Source of the DNA: Bacteroidota bacterium
Lineage (GTDB): Bacteria > Bacteroidota > Bacteroidia > JAFLBG01
Length of the DNA: 64,000 nt
NCBI GenBank assembly: GCA_017303975.1
Contig: JAFLBG010000013.1
Location: forward strand, 1 to 64,000
Direction of reading: 5' to 3'
Position numbers and translations under genes: made by a program. The notes beneath the pieces are model-generated. The model was given only the letters and a program-made list of their open reading frames with translations, did no database searches and was not told the DNA's origin. Positions 25,073 to 33,648 of this stretch are shown piece by piece. Each line of letters opens with the position of its first letter. Positions within the stretch are counted from its first letter, which is position 1.

Positions 25073-27304
25073 ATGAAAAAGCTAATTTTATCTGTTGCAT
25101 TATTTAGCCAAATTATATCGGCAGATGCAAAACAAGTTACACCTCAACAGGCACAAAGTGCTGCACAAAACCATGTTTTGTCAAACACCAAACTTTCACT
25201 TCTTTCAGGAGCCAATAATTTATCGTTGGTAAAGAAAGAAAATTGTTTAGTAAACAATCAACCCAATGTTGCGTACTATGTTTTTAACGTAGGACAAAAC
25301 AATGGATTTGTAATTGTTTCGGGAGATGATGTAGCACGACCAATTTTAGGTTATTCATACGAATCGTCTTTCGATATAAATGACATCAATCCTGGGTTAG
25401 AAATATTATTAGACAACTACAAAGAACAAATTGAGAGTGCAATTAAAAATAACACCGTTGACCAAACAGCATTGGCAATGTGGGATAATGCACTAAATCC
25501 TTCATCCGACAATTCCGGCATGTTATATAAAAAATCGTCTGTTGCACCATTAACTGTTACTAAATGGAATCAATCAGGAGGTACATATAACAAATTTTGT
25601 CCTCCAGGAACACCTTCTGGATGTGTGGCAATTGCAATGGCACAAACGTTAAAGTATTACAATTATCCAGCTCAAGGTATTGGATATAATTCATACACTG
25701 ACGACAACTTTGGTGTACAAGCAGCGAATTTTGGTGCTACCGTTTACAATTGGACTTTAATGTCAACACCAGGAGCATTAAGCCTTTCGAGCATGAGTAG
25801 CACACAAGCTCAAATTGATGAAGTTGCAAGATTAGTTTACCACGTAGGTGTAAGTGTTGATATGGATTACGGAACAATAAGTGGAAGTTCAGCCTCTGTA
25901 AAATCTTGGGGAGGTAAAGATGTATTTACAGCACTTACTAAAAACTTTGGATACTCTAGCAGCTTAAAACATGCAAAAATGAGCACAGTTGGAGCAACAA
26001 CCTGGGATAACACGCTAAAAACAGAACTTGATGCAAAAAGAATTGTACTTATTGCAGGTTACTCAAAACATAAAGTAAACGGTAATAGTGCAGGTCATTT
26101 ATTTATTGCTGACGGATACGATACTTTAGGCTTATTTCACATCAATTGGGGTTGGGGTGGATCTACAAATGGATTTTTCCCAATGAATGCACTTACCACA
26201 CACAGCGGTAATTATACTTGGGCTGACTTACAAATGATTTATGAAATAAAGCCGGGAACACCTGCAAAGCATAAATTAAAAATAAATTCAGGCACAGCAA
26301 ACTACTCTGCCCCTACTTCTGCAACTATTGGAAGTAAAGCAACAGTAAAAACAACTATAAAAAACTATGGAACTGCAAAAGCAACTGGTCAGTTAGTTGC
26401 AGCATTGTTTGACTCCAAAAACACTTACGTAACAAGCATTCAAACGCTTTCAAATGTTACCATTAATCAGGGAGCATCTGCAACCTATACCTTTACATCA
26501 ACAATTGCAAACATTGTTCCTGCTAAGTATAAATTAGGTATCTACTTTGTAGAAAATAACAACTGGCAACTAATTACAAGAAGTGCAAGCAATACGTATC
26601 CTTCTAACTTTGAAGTAAAAGATACCAATCCATTAAGAACAACATCTAATTTGGTATTAAAATCAAATACAATAAACATGTTTGATTCTTGTTATATAAA
26701 AGTGGGTATTAAAAATGGCTCTACCACCACTGCTTTCAATGGTATAATAAAAGCTTCTTTTTATACGTTGAAAGGTGTATTAGCAAAAGATATTGAAATA
26801 AAACAAAATATAACATTAGGTATAAATGCAACAGGTCAATTTACCTTTAAAATGGCTAGTGTTGGTATTTCAGCAGGCACTTACTATATAGTTATATCAA
26901 GTAAAGCTACAGGAGCTTCAAGCTACAAATTTTTATCGAGCGGAACCGTTTATAAACCTACTACATTAGCTAGTGTAGTTGTTCCAGAAAGCTCAAATAA
27001 ATTAATGGTAAATGATGAAAACGAGCATTCAATCATAAATAGTGGCTCAATCAAAAATATTAGTGTTGCATTATTTCCAAATCCTGCTACCACTAGCATT
27101 ACAATAAAATTAAATGAGCTTACAGAATTAGAAACAAGCTATTCTGCGGAAATAGTAAACCTTAATGGTCAATCTATTAGAAAGTTTGATTTGAATTCGT
27201 TGGAAGAACAAATAGATATAAGTGATATACAAAAAGGTATATACATGATTAAGGTAAGTCATAACAACGCAATTGGCGTTCAAAAGCTTATTATAAGCCA
27301 GTAG
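25073..27304 (+). CDS. C10 (streptopain-like) cysteine peptidase with type A T9SS C-terminus
   Basis: 743 residues. A signal peptide (about 1-19) is followed by an inhibitory propeptide with the Spi-like motif VTPQQAQSAAQNHV and the turn GFVIVSGDDVARPILGYS. The C10 catalytic domain (about 160-390) has the nucleophile C184 in PSGCVAIAMAQTLKYY, H342 in AGHLFIADGYD, and the INWGWGGSTNGFF segment typical of streptopain, prevotellain and interpain. Two beta-sandwich domains (about 395-625) follow, and the type A T9SS signal is ISVALFPNPATTSITIKL to the end. It is predicted to be exported by Sec then T9SS and activated by propeptide removal. All key catalytic residues are intact. It has its own promoter and a strong terminator. 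Confidence 0.93.
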   Translation: MKKLILSVALFSQIISADAKQVTPQQAQSAAQNHVLSNTKLSLLSGANNLSLVKKENCLVNNQPNVAYYVFNVGQNNGFVIVSGDDVARPILGYSYESSFDINDINPGLEILLDNYKEQIESAIKNNTVDQTALAMWDNALNPSSDNSGMLYKKSSVAPLTVTKWNQSGGTYNKFCPPGTPSGCVAIAMAQTLKYYNYPAQGIGYNSYTDDNFGVQAANFGATVYNWTLMSTPGALSLSSMSSTQAQIDEVARLVYHVGVSVDMDYGTISGSSASVKSWGGKDVFTALTKNFGYSSSLKHAKMSTVGATTWDNTLKTELDAKRIVLIAGYSKHKVNGNSAGHLFIADGYDTLGLFHINWGWGGSTNGFFPMNALTTHSGNYTWADLQMIYEIKPGTPAKHKLKINSGTANYSAPTSATIGSKATVKTTIKNYGTAKATGQLVAALFDSKNTYVTSIQTLSNVTINQGASATYTFTSTIANIVPAKYKLGIYFVENNNWQLITRSASNTYPSNFEVKDTNPLRTTSNLVLKSNTINMFDSCYIKVGIKNGSTTTAFNGIIKASFYTLKGVLAKDIEIKQNITLGINATGQFTFKMASVGISAGTYYIVISSKATGASSYKFLSSGTVYKPTTLASVVVPESSNKLMVNDENEHSIINSGSIKNISVALFPNPATTSITIKLNELTELETSYSAEIVNLNGQSIRKFDLNSLEEQIDISDIQKGIYMIKVSHNNAIGVQKLIISQ

Positions 27305-27330
27305 TTTTTCTTTGTTTTAGTTTAGGATTC

Positions 27331-27368
27331 GCCCAAAGGCAGCCGTTGGCTGCCTTGGGGCTTTTTTA
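27331..27368 (+). terminator. Rho-independent terminator after the C10 peptidase
   Basis: A 14-bp stem (gcccaaaggcagcc with ggctgccttggggc, one mismatch) with a very short loop is followed by a run of six T. It is 27 bases after the stop codon and much more GC-rich than its surroundings. Confidence 0.9.
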
Positions 27369-27413
27369 ACCCTAAATAGGCAGTTGGAAAATACAACTAC
27401 CTAAAACTAAAGA

Positions 27414-27504
27414 TTAGTAAGGTTTTTAGTGTTTTTGAATTAGAAAGGAAACCTTACTAAACTAAATTGGGTTTACCCGTACTAAGACAGATAGTACGCT
27501 TTTT
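27414..27504 (+). other. Structured leader region before the (p)ppGpp synthetase gene
   Basis: A 12-bp inverted repeat (27414-27425 with 27449-27460) encloses 23 bases. A 7-bp hairpin (cgtacta with tagtacg, 27478-27498) is followed by five T. They could be a backup terminator, a small RNA or a leader structure for the next gene. I recognise no riboswitch class. Confidence 0.35.
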
Positions 27505-27588
27505 CAAAAGCTTCTACTTTCTAATTACGGTTCAATGGTTATTCTTTTTGTGTTTTTAAATTCTTATATTTAAGAAAACGCATGTTTT

Positions 27589-29823
27589 ATGGCCGAAATC
27601 TCTCCGGAAACCTACACATTAAGCTTACAGGAAGAAAAAAAAGAAATTCTTAAACGTTATCGTAATCTTCTGAAAACCATTCGCAGACGAATGGATAAAG
27701 ATGACAAACTTCAAATACGCAAGGCTTTTGAGCTTGCCTTGGAGGCTCATAAAGATATGCGTAGAAAATCAGGAGAACCATACATTTTTCATCCAATTGC
27801 AGTAGCACAAATTGCTGTTGAAGAAATTGGCCTTGGTCCAACTTCTGTTGTATGCGCATTATTGCACGATGTTGTAGAAGACACCGATATTTCCTTGGAC
27901 GATATAAAAGGAATGTTTGGCGAGAAAATATCTAAAATAATTGATGGATTAACAAAAATTGCAGGTGTATTCGACCAACAAACATCATCGTTACAAGCAG
28001 AGAACTTCCGAAAAATGTTACTTACTCTATCAGATGATATACGAGTAATTCTTTTGAAATTGGCAGACAGACTGCACAACATGCGAACATTAGGTTCCAT
28101 GAAAAGAGATAAGCAACTTAAAATTGCATCGGAAACTCTTTACCTGTATGCTCCACTGGCACATCGTTTAGGACTTAATGCGATGAAATCTGAACTTGAA
28201 GATTTAGGATTAAAATATACTGAGCCCGATGCATTTGAAGAGGTAACCAGAAGATTAAGCGACAGTGAACCGGAAAGAAAAAAATTTATTGCTGCCTTTA
28301 TTGAACCGATAAAAGATAGTTTAGAAAAACAAGGATTGAAATTCAAGATTTACGGGCGACCGAAATCTATTTTCTCTATCAACCATAAAATAAAACACAA
28401 AGGAGTTGCCTTTGATGAAATATACGACTTATTCGCAATTCGAGTAATTATTGATTCTCATTCAGATAGAGAAAAAGCAGATTGTTGGAGAGTGTATTCC
28501 ATCATTACAGATTCTTACCATCCAAACCCTGACAGATTACGAGATTGGATATCTACACCAAAAGCGAATGGCTACGAGTCTTTACACACTACTGTAATGG
28601 GACCTGACGGTAAGTGGGTAGAAGTGCAAATACGAACAGCAAGAATGGATGAAATTGCTGAAAAAGGATATGCTGCACATTGGAAATACAAAGAACCAGG
28701 TGGCAATGAAAATCAATTGGATGAATGGATACGTAAAATAAGAGAATTGTTGGAAAGTCCTGAGCAAAATGCAATGGATTTCATTGATGATTTTAAACTT
28801 AATTTATTTGCAGATGAAATTTTTGTATTTACACCAAAAGGTGAAATGCGCACACTACCTGTAAACTCAACTGCTTTAGACTTTGCATTTGATATACACT
28901 CAAAAGTTGGAGAAAAATGTATAGGTGCAAAAGTAAACCACAAATTGGTACCACTTAGTTACAAACTAAAAAGTGGAGATCAAGTAGAAGTAATTACATC
29001 TAGTAAACAACAACCCAAAGAAGATTGGATTAGCTATGTAGTAACGGCAAAAGCAAAATCGAAAATAAAAAATGCCTTAAAAGAAGAAAAGAAAAAAATT
29101 GCAGAAGAAGGGAAAGAAATGTTGGAGCGCAAATTCAATCATTTAAAAATTGAGTTCAATCAAAAAAACATAAATGATTTAACCAACTATTTCAAACTTG
29201 GCTCTAGTCAAGATGTATTTTATCGTGTAGCCATTGGAACACTAAGTTTGAAACACGTAAAAGATTTTATTGAAGACAGAGAAAAAGGAAAACTAGTACA
29301 TCCATCTGCACAAACTGAAATTGCAACATCATTAGAAAATCTTGTTCACAGTATTCGTGGAACAAGTGATATGCTTGTAATTGGGGAAGATTTGCAAAAA
29401 ATAGATTACAAAATAGCTCCATGCTGCAATCCTATTCCGGGTGACGATGTTTTTGGATTTGTAAGTATTAACGAGGGTATAAAAATACATCGAGTTACAT
29501 GTCCGAATGCAGTTCAGCTTATGTCGAACTACGCCTATAGAATTGTAAAAGCGAAATGGACAAGCAGCGACCATATTTCATTCCTGGCTGGTCTTAAAAT
29601 TAAAGGAATTGATGAAGTAGGAATTGTAAATAACATTACCAGAATTATCTCGAACGAGTTGAACGTAAACATGCGCTCAATAAGTTTCGAAACAAACGAT
29701 GGAATGTTTGAAGGAAACATTATGGTGTTTGTGCACGATACAAACCATTTGACCGACTTGATTGGTAAGCTAAAAAAAGTAGGCGGTGTTTTAAGTATTT
29801 CCCGAACCGATTCAAATCAATAA
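27589..29823 (+). CDS. spoT: Bifunctional (p)ppGpp synthetase/hydrolase (RelA/SpoT homologue)
   Basis: This 744-residue cytosolic enzyme makes and degrades the stringent-response alarmone (p)ppGpp. The HD hydrolase domain (about 30-200) keeps FHPIAVAQIA, H93-D94 in ALLHDVVEDTD, and ADRLHNMRTL. The synthetase domain (about 225-370) has GRPKSIFSINHKIK, DEIYDLFAIRV, RLRDWISTPKANGYESLHT and VEVQIRTARMDEIAE. The R-x-R-D motif resembles the RXKD form of bifunctional enzymes rather than the EXDD form of RelA. Then come a TGS domain (about 405-470, VFTPKGEMRTLP), a linker containing IAPCCNPIPGDDVFGF, and a C-terminal ACT domain (about 665-744). Both activities look intact. The SpoIIE phosphatase gene starts four bases later, suggesting co-transcription. 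Confidence 0.95.
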   Translation: MAEISPETYTLSLQEEKKEILKRYRNLLKTIRRRMDKDDKLQIRKAFELALEAHKDMRRKSGEPYIFHPIAVAQIAVEEIGLGPTSVVCALLHDVVEDTDISLDDIKGMFGEKISKIIDGLTKIAGVFDQQTSSLQAENFRKMLLTLSDDIRVILLKLADRLHNMRTLGSMKRDKQLKIASETLYLYAPLAHRLGLNAMKSELEDLGLKYTEPDAFEEVTRRLSDSEPERKKFIAAFIEPIKDSLEKQGLKFKIYGRPKSIFSINHKIKHKGVAFDEIYDLFAIRVIIDSHSDREKADCWRVYSIITDSYHPNPDRLRDWISTPKANGYESLHTTVMGPDGKWVEVQIRTARMDEIAEKGYAAHWKYKEPGGNENQLDEWIRKIRELLESPEQNAMDFIDDFKLNLFADEIFVFTPKGEMRTLPVNSTALDFAFDIHSKVGEKCIGAKVNHKLVPLSYKLKSGDQVEVITSSKQQPKEDWISYVVTAKAKSKIKNALKEEKKKIAEEGKEMLERKFNHLKIEFNQKNINDLTNYFKLGSSQDVFYRVAIGTLSLKHVKDFIEDREKGKLVHPSAQTEIATSLENLVHSIRGTSDMLVIGEDLQKIDYKIAPCCNPIPGDDVFGFVSINEGIKIHRVTCPNAVQLMSNYAYRIVKAKWTSSDHISFLAGLKIKGIDEVGIVNNITRIISNELNVNMRSISFETNDGMFEGNIMVFVHDTNHLTDLIGKLKKVGGVLSISRTDSNQ

Positions 29824-29827
29824 TGTA

Positions 29828-31972
29828 TTGATCAAAAAATCTAAAACATATTTTATTCTTTTTTTACTTGTAGCACTTCTTTGCATAACTGCTAATTTAT
29901 TTTCGCAAGAAATAAAATTGCAAAACTTTCGTAGCGATACAAGTGCAATAAATGCTATTATTCGTGTTGCCAAACCGTTAGCTGGCATAAACAATTCGCT
30001 TGTTTTTGATGCATCAGACAGTGTAATTAATAAATCGAAAAGAATAAATTATTTAAACGGAATAGACCGTGGACTTTTTTTAAAAGCACTTGCTTATTAT
30101 TATGTAGGCGACATGAAAAATGCTATAGCACAATGGAAAATTTTAGATGAATACGAAAATAGCAATACCATTTCTATCGAAAATAGAGTTAGAACATTAT
30201 TTATAGGTGGTGATATATTTGCCGGAATTGGAGATTATTCCAACTCAATCGATTGCTTAAATAAAGCAGAAAGCTTTTTAGATAGCATTACCGATAACTC
30301 TTTAAAAAGTGGCATATACAACAGCCTTAGCTCCTTTCAATTAGAGGTTTTAAAAGACGCTGAAAAATCTATTTACTACATAAATAAATCTATAGAATAT
30401 GGAAAGCTAGCTAACGACAACATTCTAATTACAGCCAGTTATTTAAACTTAGGAGCAAGTTATCAATTAAAAAAAGATTATACACAGGCACTAAATGTTT
30501 ATACAACCGGCTTAGAATGGGCAGAAAAAAAACCCAATAAAATAAGTCTAAAAGCGCAATTACTTTATAGCATTGGCGACATCTATTTTTTACACCAAAA
30601 AAATTACGACAAGTCAATAGAACACTGCCAAATTGCCTATTCCATTTACACTAAGCTAGGTGATAAAAGGGGAACAATACCCATTTTAACACTTTTAGCT
30701 AAAAACTATATCGCTAAAAAATCATACAAACAAGCAGAAATCTATTTAAAGAAAGCTGAAGAGGAATCTGTCAATGCACATTTTTTGCTAACTATTTCTC
30801 AAGTTTATGAGGGACTAAAAGATTTGTATTTAAAAACCAACGACCTTCCAAACGCTGTTAAGTACTTTGATTTATTTTATCAGATTAATGATTCTATTGC
30901 ATCGATAGAACAAGTAAAGAAAATAAAAAACTTGGAAGCTAAAGCAATGGAAGAAAAGAAGCAAAAAGAGATTGAACTTGTATTGACAGAAAATGAATTA
31001 AATAAACTAAGTGCACAAAATATAAAAAACGAACGAAATTTATTAATTATTGGCATTCTATTTATATTGGCACTAGCCGGTTTGCTGCTTAACAGATATT
31101 TTTTTAAACAAAAAGCAACAACACTTTTAGAAATAAAGAACAAAGAAATTGAATCTCAAAAAAATATTATTGAAGAGAAAAATTTAAAAATTATCGACAG
31201 TATTACCTATGCAAAAAAAATACAAGAATCCATCTTACCTTCCAAACAAACTATTTTGCAGTTTTTTCCATTAAGCACAATTTACTATAAGCCCAAAGAT
31301 GTTGTGAGTGGAGATTTTTACTGGTTTCACCATACCAACAACTTGTCTTTCTTTGCTGTTGCAGATTGCACAGGACATGGAGTTCCCGGTGCATTTATGT
31401 CGATGGTAGGAACAAGCTTGCTGACTAAAATTATTGTCGAAAATAAGATATACGACACTGCCGAAGCTTTGCACGAAATGAATAAAAGTGTATATGAAAT
31501 GTTGCATCAAGAACTAGGCGAAGAACAATCTCAAGATGGAATGGAATTAGCGCTTTGCTGTTATAACCATGCTACAAACCAACTTTCATTTTCCGGAGCT
31601 CATTTAGGAATTTTATTTATTACTAAAAACGGCATAACACTCTTTAAACCCTCAGAACACCCTGTTGGAGGGCTTTCGCAAAGAGGAATACCCGAGCCTA
31701 TTAGAACATATAAAAAAACAAAAACATTCATTACCGAAGAAACAACTATTCTCTTATGCACCGATGGTTATATTGATCAAATAGGTGGACTGGAAAATAA
31801 AAAATACGGCATTTCAAAACTCAAAGAAGCTACTTCCATTTTTTATAGATTACCGACAGAAACCTTAGAAAAAATAATTGATGAAGAATTTATTTCATGG
31901 AAGGGCTCTAACCTCCAAATTGACGATGTGTTGGTTTGGACAATAAATCTAAAGCCGAATAAATTAGCGTAG
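29828..31972 (+). CDS. TPR-repeat membrane protein with SpoIIE/PP2C phosphatase domain
   Basis: 714 residues with a TTG start four bases after the spoT stop; the nearby ATG at 29824 runs straight into a stop codon, and the TTG frame opens with a good signal sequence (TYFILFLLVALLCITANLFS). TPR-like helices fill about 30-370. A single membrane helix (about 400-420, LLIIGILFILALAGLLL) is followed by a coiled coil and a SpoIIE-type PP2C domain (about 460-714). The metal-binding signatures are SGDFYWF and VADCTGHGVPGAFMSMVG. Such proteins sense through the extracytoplasmic TPR part and dephosphorylate a cytosolic partner, classically an anti-sigma antagonist, but no partner gene is nearby. The stop overlaps the convergent Kelch gene by nine bases. 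Confidence 0.88.
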   Translation: MIKKSKTYFILFLLVALLCITANLFSQEIKLQNFRSDTSAINAIIRVAKPLAGINNSLVFDASDSVINKSKRINYLNGIDRGLFLKALAYYYVGDMKNAIAQWKILDEYENSNTISIENRVRTLFIGGDIFAGIGDYSNSIDCLNKAESFLDSITDNSLKSGIYNSLSSFQLEVLKDAEKSIYYINKSIEYGKLANDNILITASYLNLGASYQLKKDYTQALNVYTTGLEWAEKKPNKISLKAQLLYSIGDIYFLHQKNYDKSIEHCQIAYSIYTKLGDKRGTIPILTLLAKNYIAKKSYKQAEIYLKKAEEESVNAHFLLTISQVYEGLKDLYLKTNDLPNAVKYFDLFYQINDSIASIEQVKKIKNLEAKAMEEKKQKEIELVLTENELNKLSAQNIKNERNLLIIGILFILALAGLLLNRYFFKQKATTLLEIKNKEIESQKNIIEEKNLKIIDSITYAKKIQESILPSKQTILQFFPLSTIYYKPKDVVSGDFYWFHHTNNLSFFAVADCTGHGVPGAFMSMVGTSLLTKIIVENKIYDTAEALHEMNKSVYEMLHQELGEEQSQDGMELALCCYNHATNQLSFSGAHLGILFITKNGITLFKPSEHPVGGLSQRGIPEPIRTYKKTKTFITEETTILLCTDGYIDQIGGLENKKYGISKLKEATSIFYRLPTETLEKIIDEEFISWKGSNLQIDDVLVWTINLKPNKLA

Positions 31973-33646
31973 CAAGGTTAAAAAACCTTTATAGCTTTTA
32001 TTTTCGTTCTTGCTATTGTCTGTAACAGATAGTATATAATAATAAGTGCCATCACTGGCTTCTGTCCCATTTATTTTTCCATCCCAATGTTTTGTAGTAT
32101 CTACACTTTCAAAAACTAAAACTCCCCAACGATTAAAAATTTTCAAATTAAAATTAGAATAGCCAACCGTTGTAAGTGTATAAAAATCATTAACACCGTC
32201 ATTATTAGGAGAGAATACATTTGGAATTAAAAGCTCTTGTGGTTCTTCTGTAGTTACTGTCTTGTTTTTATTGCATAGGCTTATACATGCTGTATCTAAT
32301 TCAAACTTCCACAAGTCGTTATTATAGTTTAATCCTGCTGAAAAATCGGCTCCGCCAAACAACCACATACTGCCATCTTTTGCTTTAAAGGGCAATGCTC
32401 CTCCCCGAGCACCGGGCACATTAGTTATTGCTCCAACGCCTTTTGTTCCAAACACTCCAACCGGATTTGAAAGGGAAGTCCCACTTACAAGTGTCCAAGC
32501 GCCATTATCTAAATTATAGTACCATAAATCATTGTATCCTTCATTACCATTGTTAGTATATCCTCCAAAAATCCATAATCCGCAAGGGTTATCGCTCCAA
32601 GATGCTCGCTGCTCAAATTTAGCAGACGGCAAGAAGACTGTATCTGAATTACATAAATTACCTGTGTTTCCGTCATCGTTTACTAATTTAGTTCCACTAA
32701 TCCATGTCCATCTATTTGTTGTAGTATTGTATCTCCACAGGTCATTTAATACACTATCCAATGCACTTGTTTTTCCTGCACCAAATAAATAAAAATAATT
32801 TCCATCTGTAAATTTTGAATACGCATAACGTGAGCCGGGATCGTTACTTGGTGCCTCTACCCCCTTAATACCATAATTTGGAGCAATTGGAGCTGTAATC
32901 GTATTAACGTCTTGCCCATTTATCCATGTCCATTCATTTGTAGAAATATCGTATTTCCACATATCATTAGTTACTATATTTCCCGAAATCCCACCAAACA
33001 GCCATAAATTACCAACACTATCAACCCAAGTGGCATTATTTTCAGTCTTGCTAGGGGGCGAATTGCCTGGAGCAGAAATACCTTTTGGTCCCCACACGCC
33101 TAAGGTACCTCCAACATCTGAACCCGACATCCATGTCCATTCATTTGTAGCTATATCATACTTCCATAAATCATTTAATGGTAAATTCCAACCCCACTTA
33201 TCGTGTCCATAGCCACCAAACATCCATAAAATATTATTTATAGTATCACTCCAAGTCATTGCACCCCACCCTCTTGCTCCTGGTTGGTTTGTAGCAGCAG
33301 CAACTCCCTTTGTTCCATACGTGCCACCAACACCCGGAATAGAGTTGCCATTTACCCAAGTCCACATATTGGTTAGCGGATCAAACTTCCACAAAGCGTT
33401 GTGCTCAATCATAGAAAAACCATTAATTCCAATCCCTCCAAACAACCAAAAATTTCCATCTCTATCTACCCATTCACAGGCTTCGTACAAACCGGGAGGA
33501 GAGTTAGTTGCAGATGCAACTCCTTTTGTTCCATAACTTCCTGCTGAATTAAAAACGGTATCTCCATGCATCCATGTCCAAGTGCCTCCTTGAGAAAAAA
33601 GTAATTGAGAAATAAGTAGTAACGGATAACAAACTTTTATCGACAT
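31964..33646 (-). CDS. Kelch-repeat secreted protein with CHU_C (type B) T9SS domain
   Basis: 560 residues with a short signal peptide (ending LLFSQ). Residues about 20-450 are Kelch-like beta-propeller repeats. Each has a WTWM/WTWV strand, a GxxGTKGVAAATNxPGAR-like turn, and the phrases NLWLFGG and NDMWKYDISTNEWTW; six or seven copies are visible. The C-terminal 90 residues start LIPNVFSPNNDGVNDFYT, contain FNRWGVLVFES and KHWDGKINGT, and end GFLTLLR, the gliding-motility-associated T9SS domain. It starts two bases after the stop of the 33649 gene and probably shares its message. Such propellers are often surface-exposed; the ligand is unknown. Confidence 0.9.
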   Translation of the reverse strand: MSIKVCYPLLLISQLLFSQGGTWTWMHGDTVFNSAGSYGTKGVASATNSPPGLYEACEWVDRDGNFWLFGGIGINGFSMIEHNALWKFDPLTNMWTWVNGNSIPGVGGTYGTKGVAAATNQPGARGWGAMTWSDTINNILWMFGGYGHDKWGWNLPLNDLWKYDIATNEWTWMSGSDVGGTLGVWGPKGISAPGNSPPSKTENNATWVDSVGNLWLFGGISGNIVTNDMWKYDISTNEWTWINGQDVNTITAPIAPNYGIKGVEAPSNDPGSRYAYSKFTDGNYFYLFGAGKTSALDSVLNDLWRYNTTTNRWTWISGTKLVNDDGNTGNLCNSDTVFLPSAKFEQRASWSDNPCGLWIFGGYTNNGNEGYNDLWYYNLDNGAWTLVSGTSLSNPVGVFGTKGVGAITNVPGARGGALPFKAKDGSMWLFGGADFSAGLNYNNDLWKFELDTACISLCNKNKTVTTEEPQELLIPNVFSPNNDGVNDFYTLTTVGYSNFNLKIFNRWGVLVFESVDTTKHWDGKINGTEASDGTYYYILSVTDNSKNENKSYKGFLTLLR

Positions 33647-33648
33647 TT

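Noticed and set aside
27414-27504. Riboswitch before spoT
   Set aside because: The hairpins lack the conserved cores of classes I could recognise by eye; the gene's function also gives no expected ligand class here.
31271-31510. Minus-strand frame inside the TPR-SpoIIE gene
   Set aside because: Shadow of the conserved phosphatase motif region; no independent evidence.
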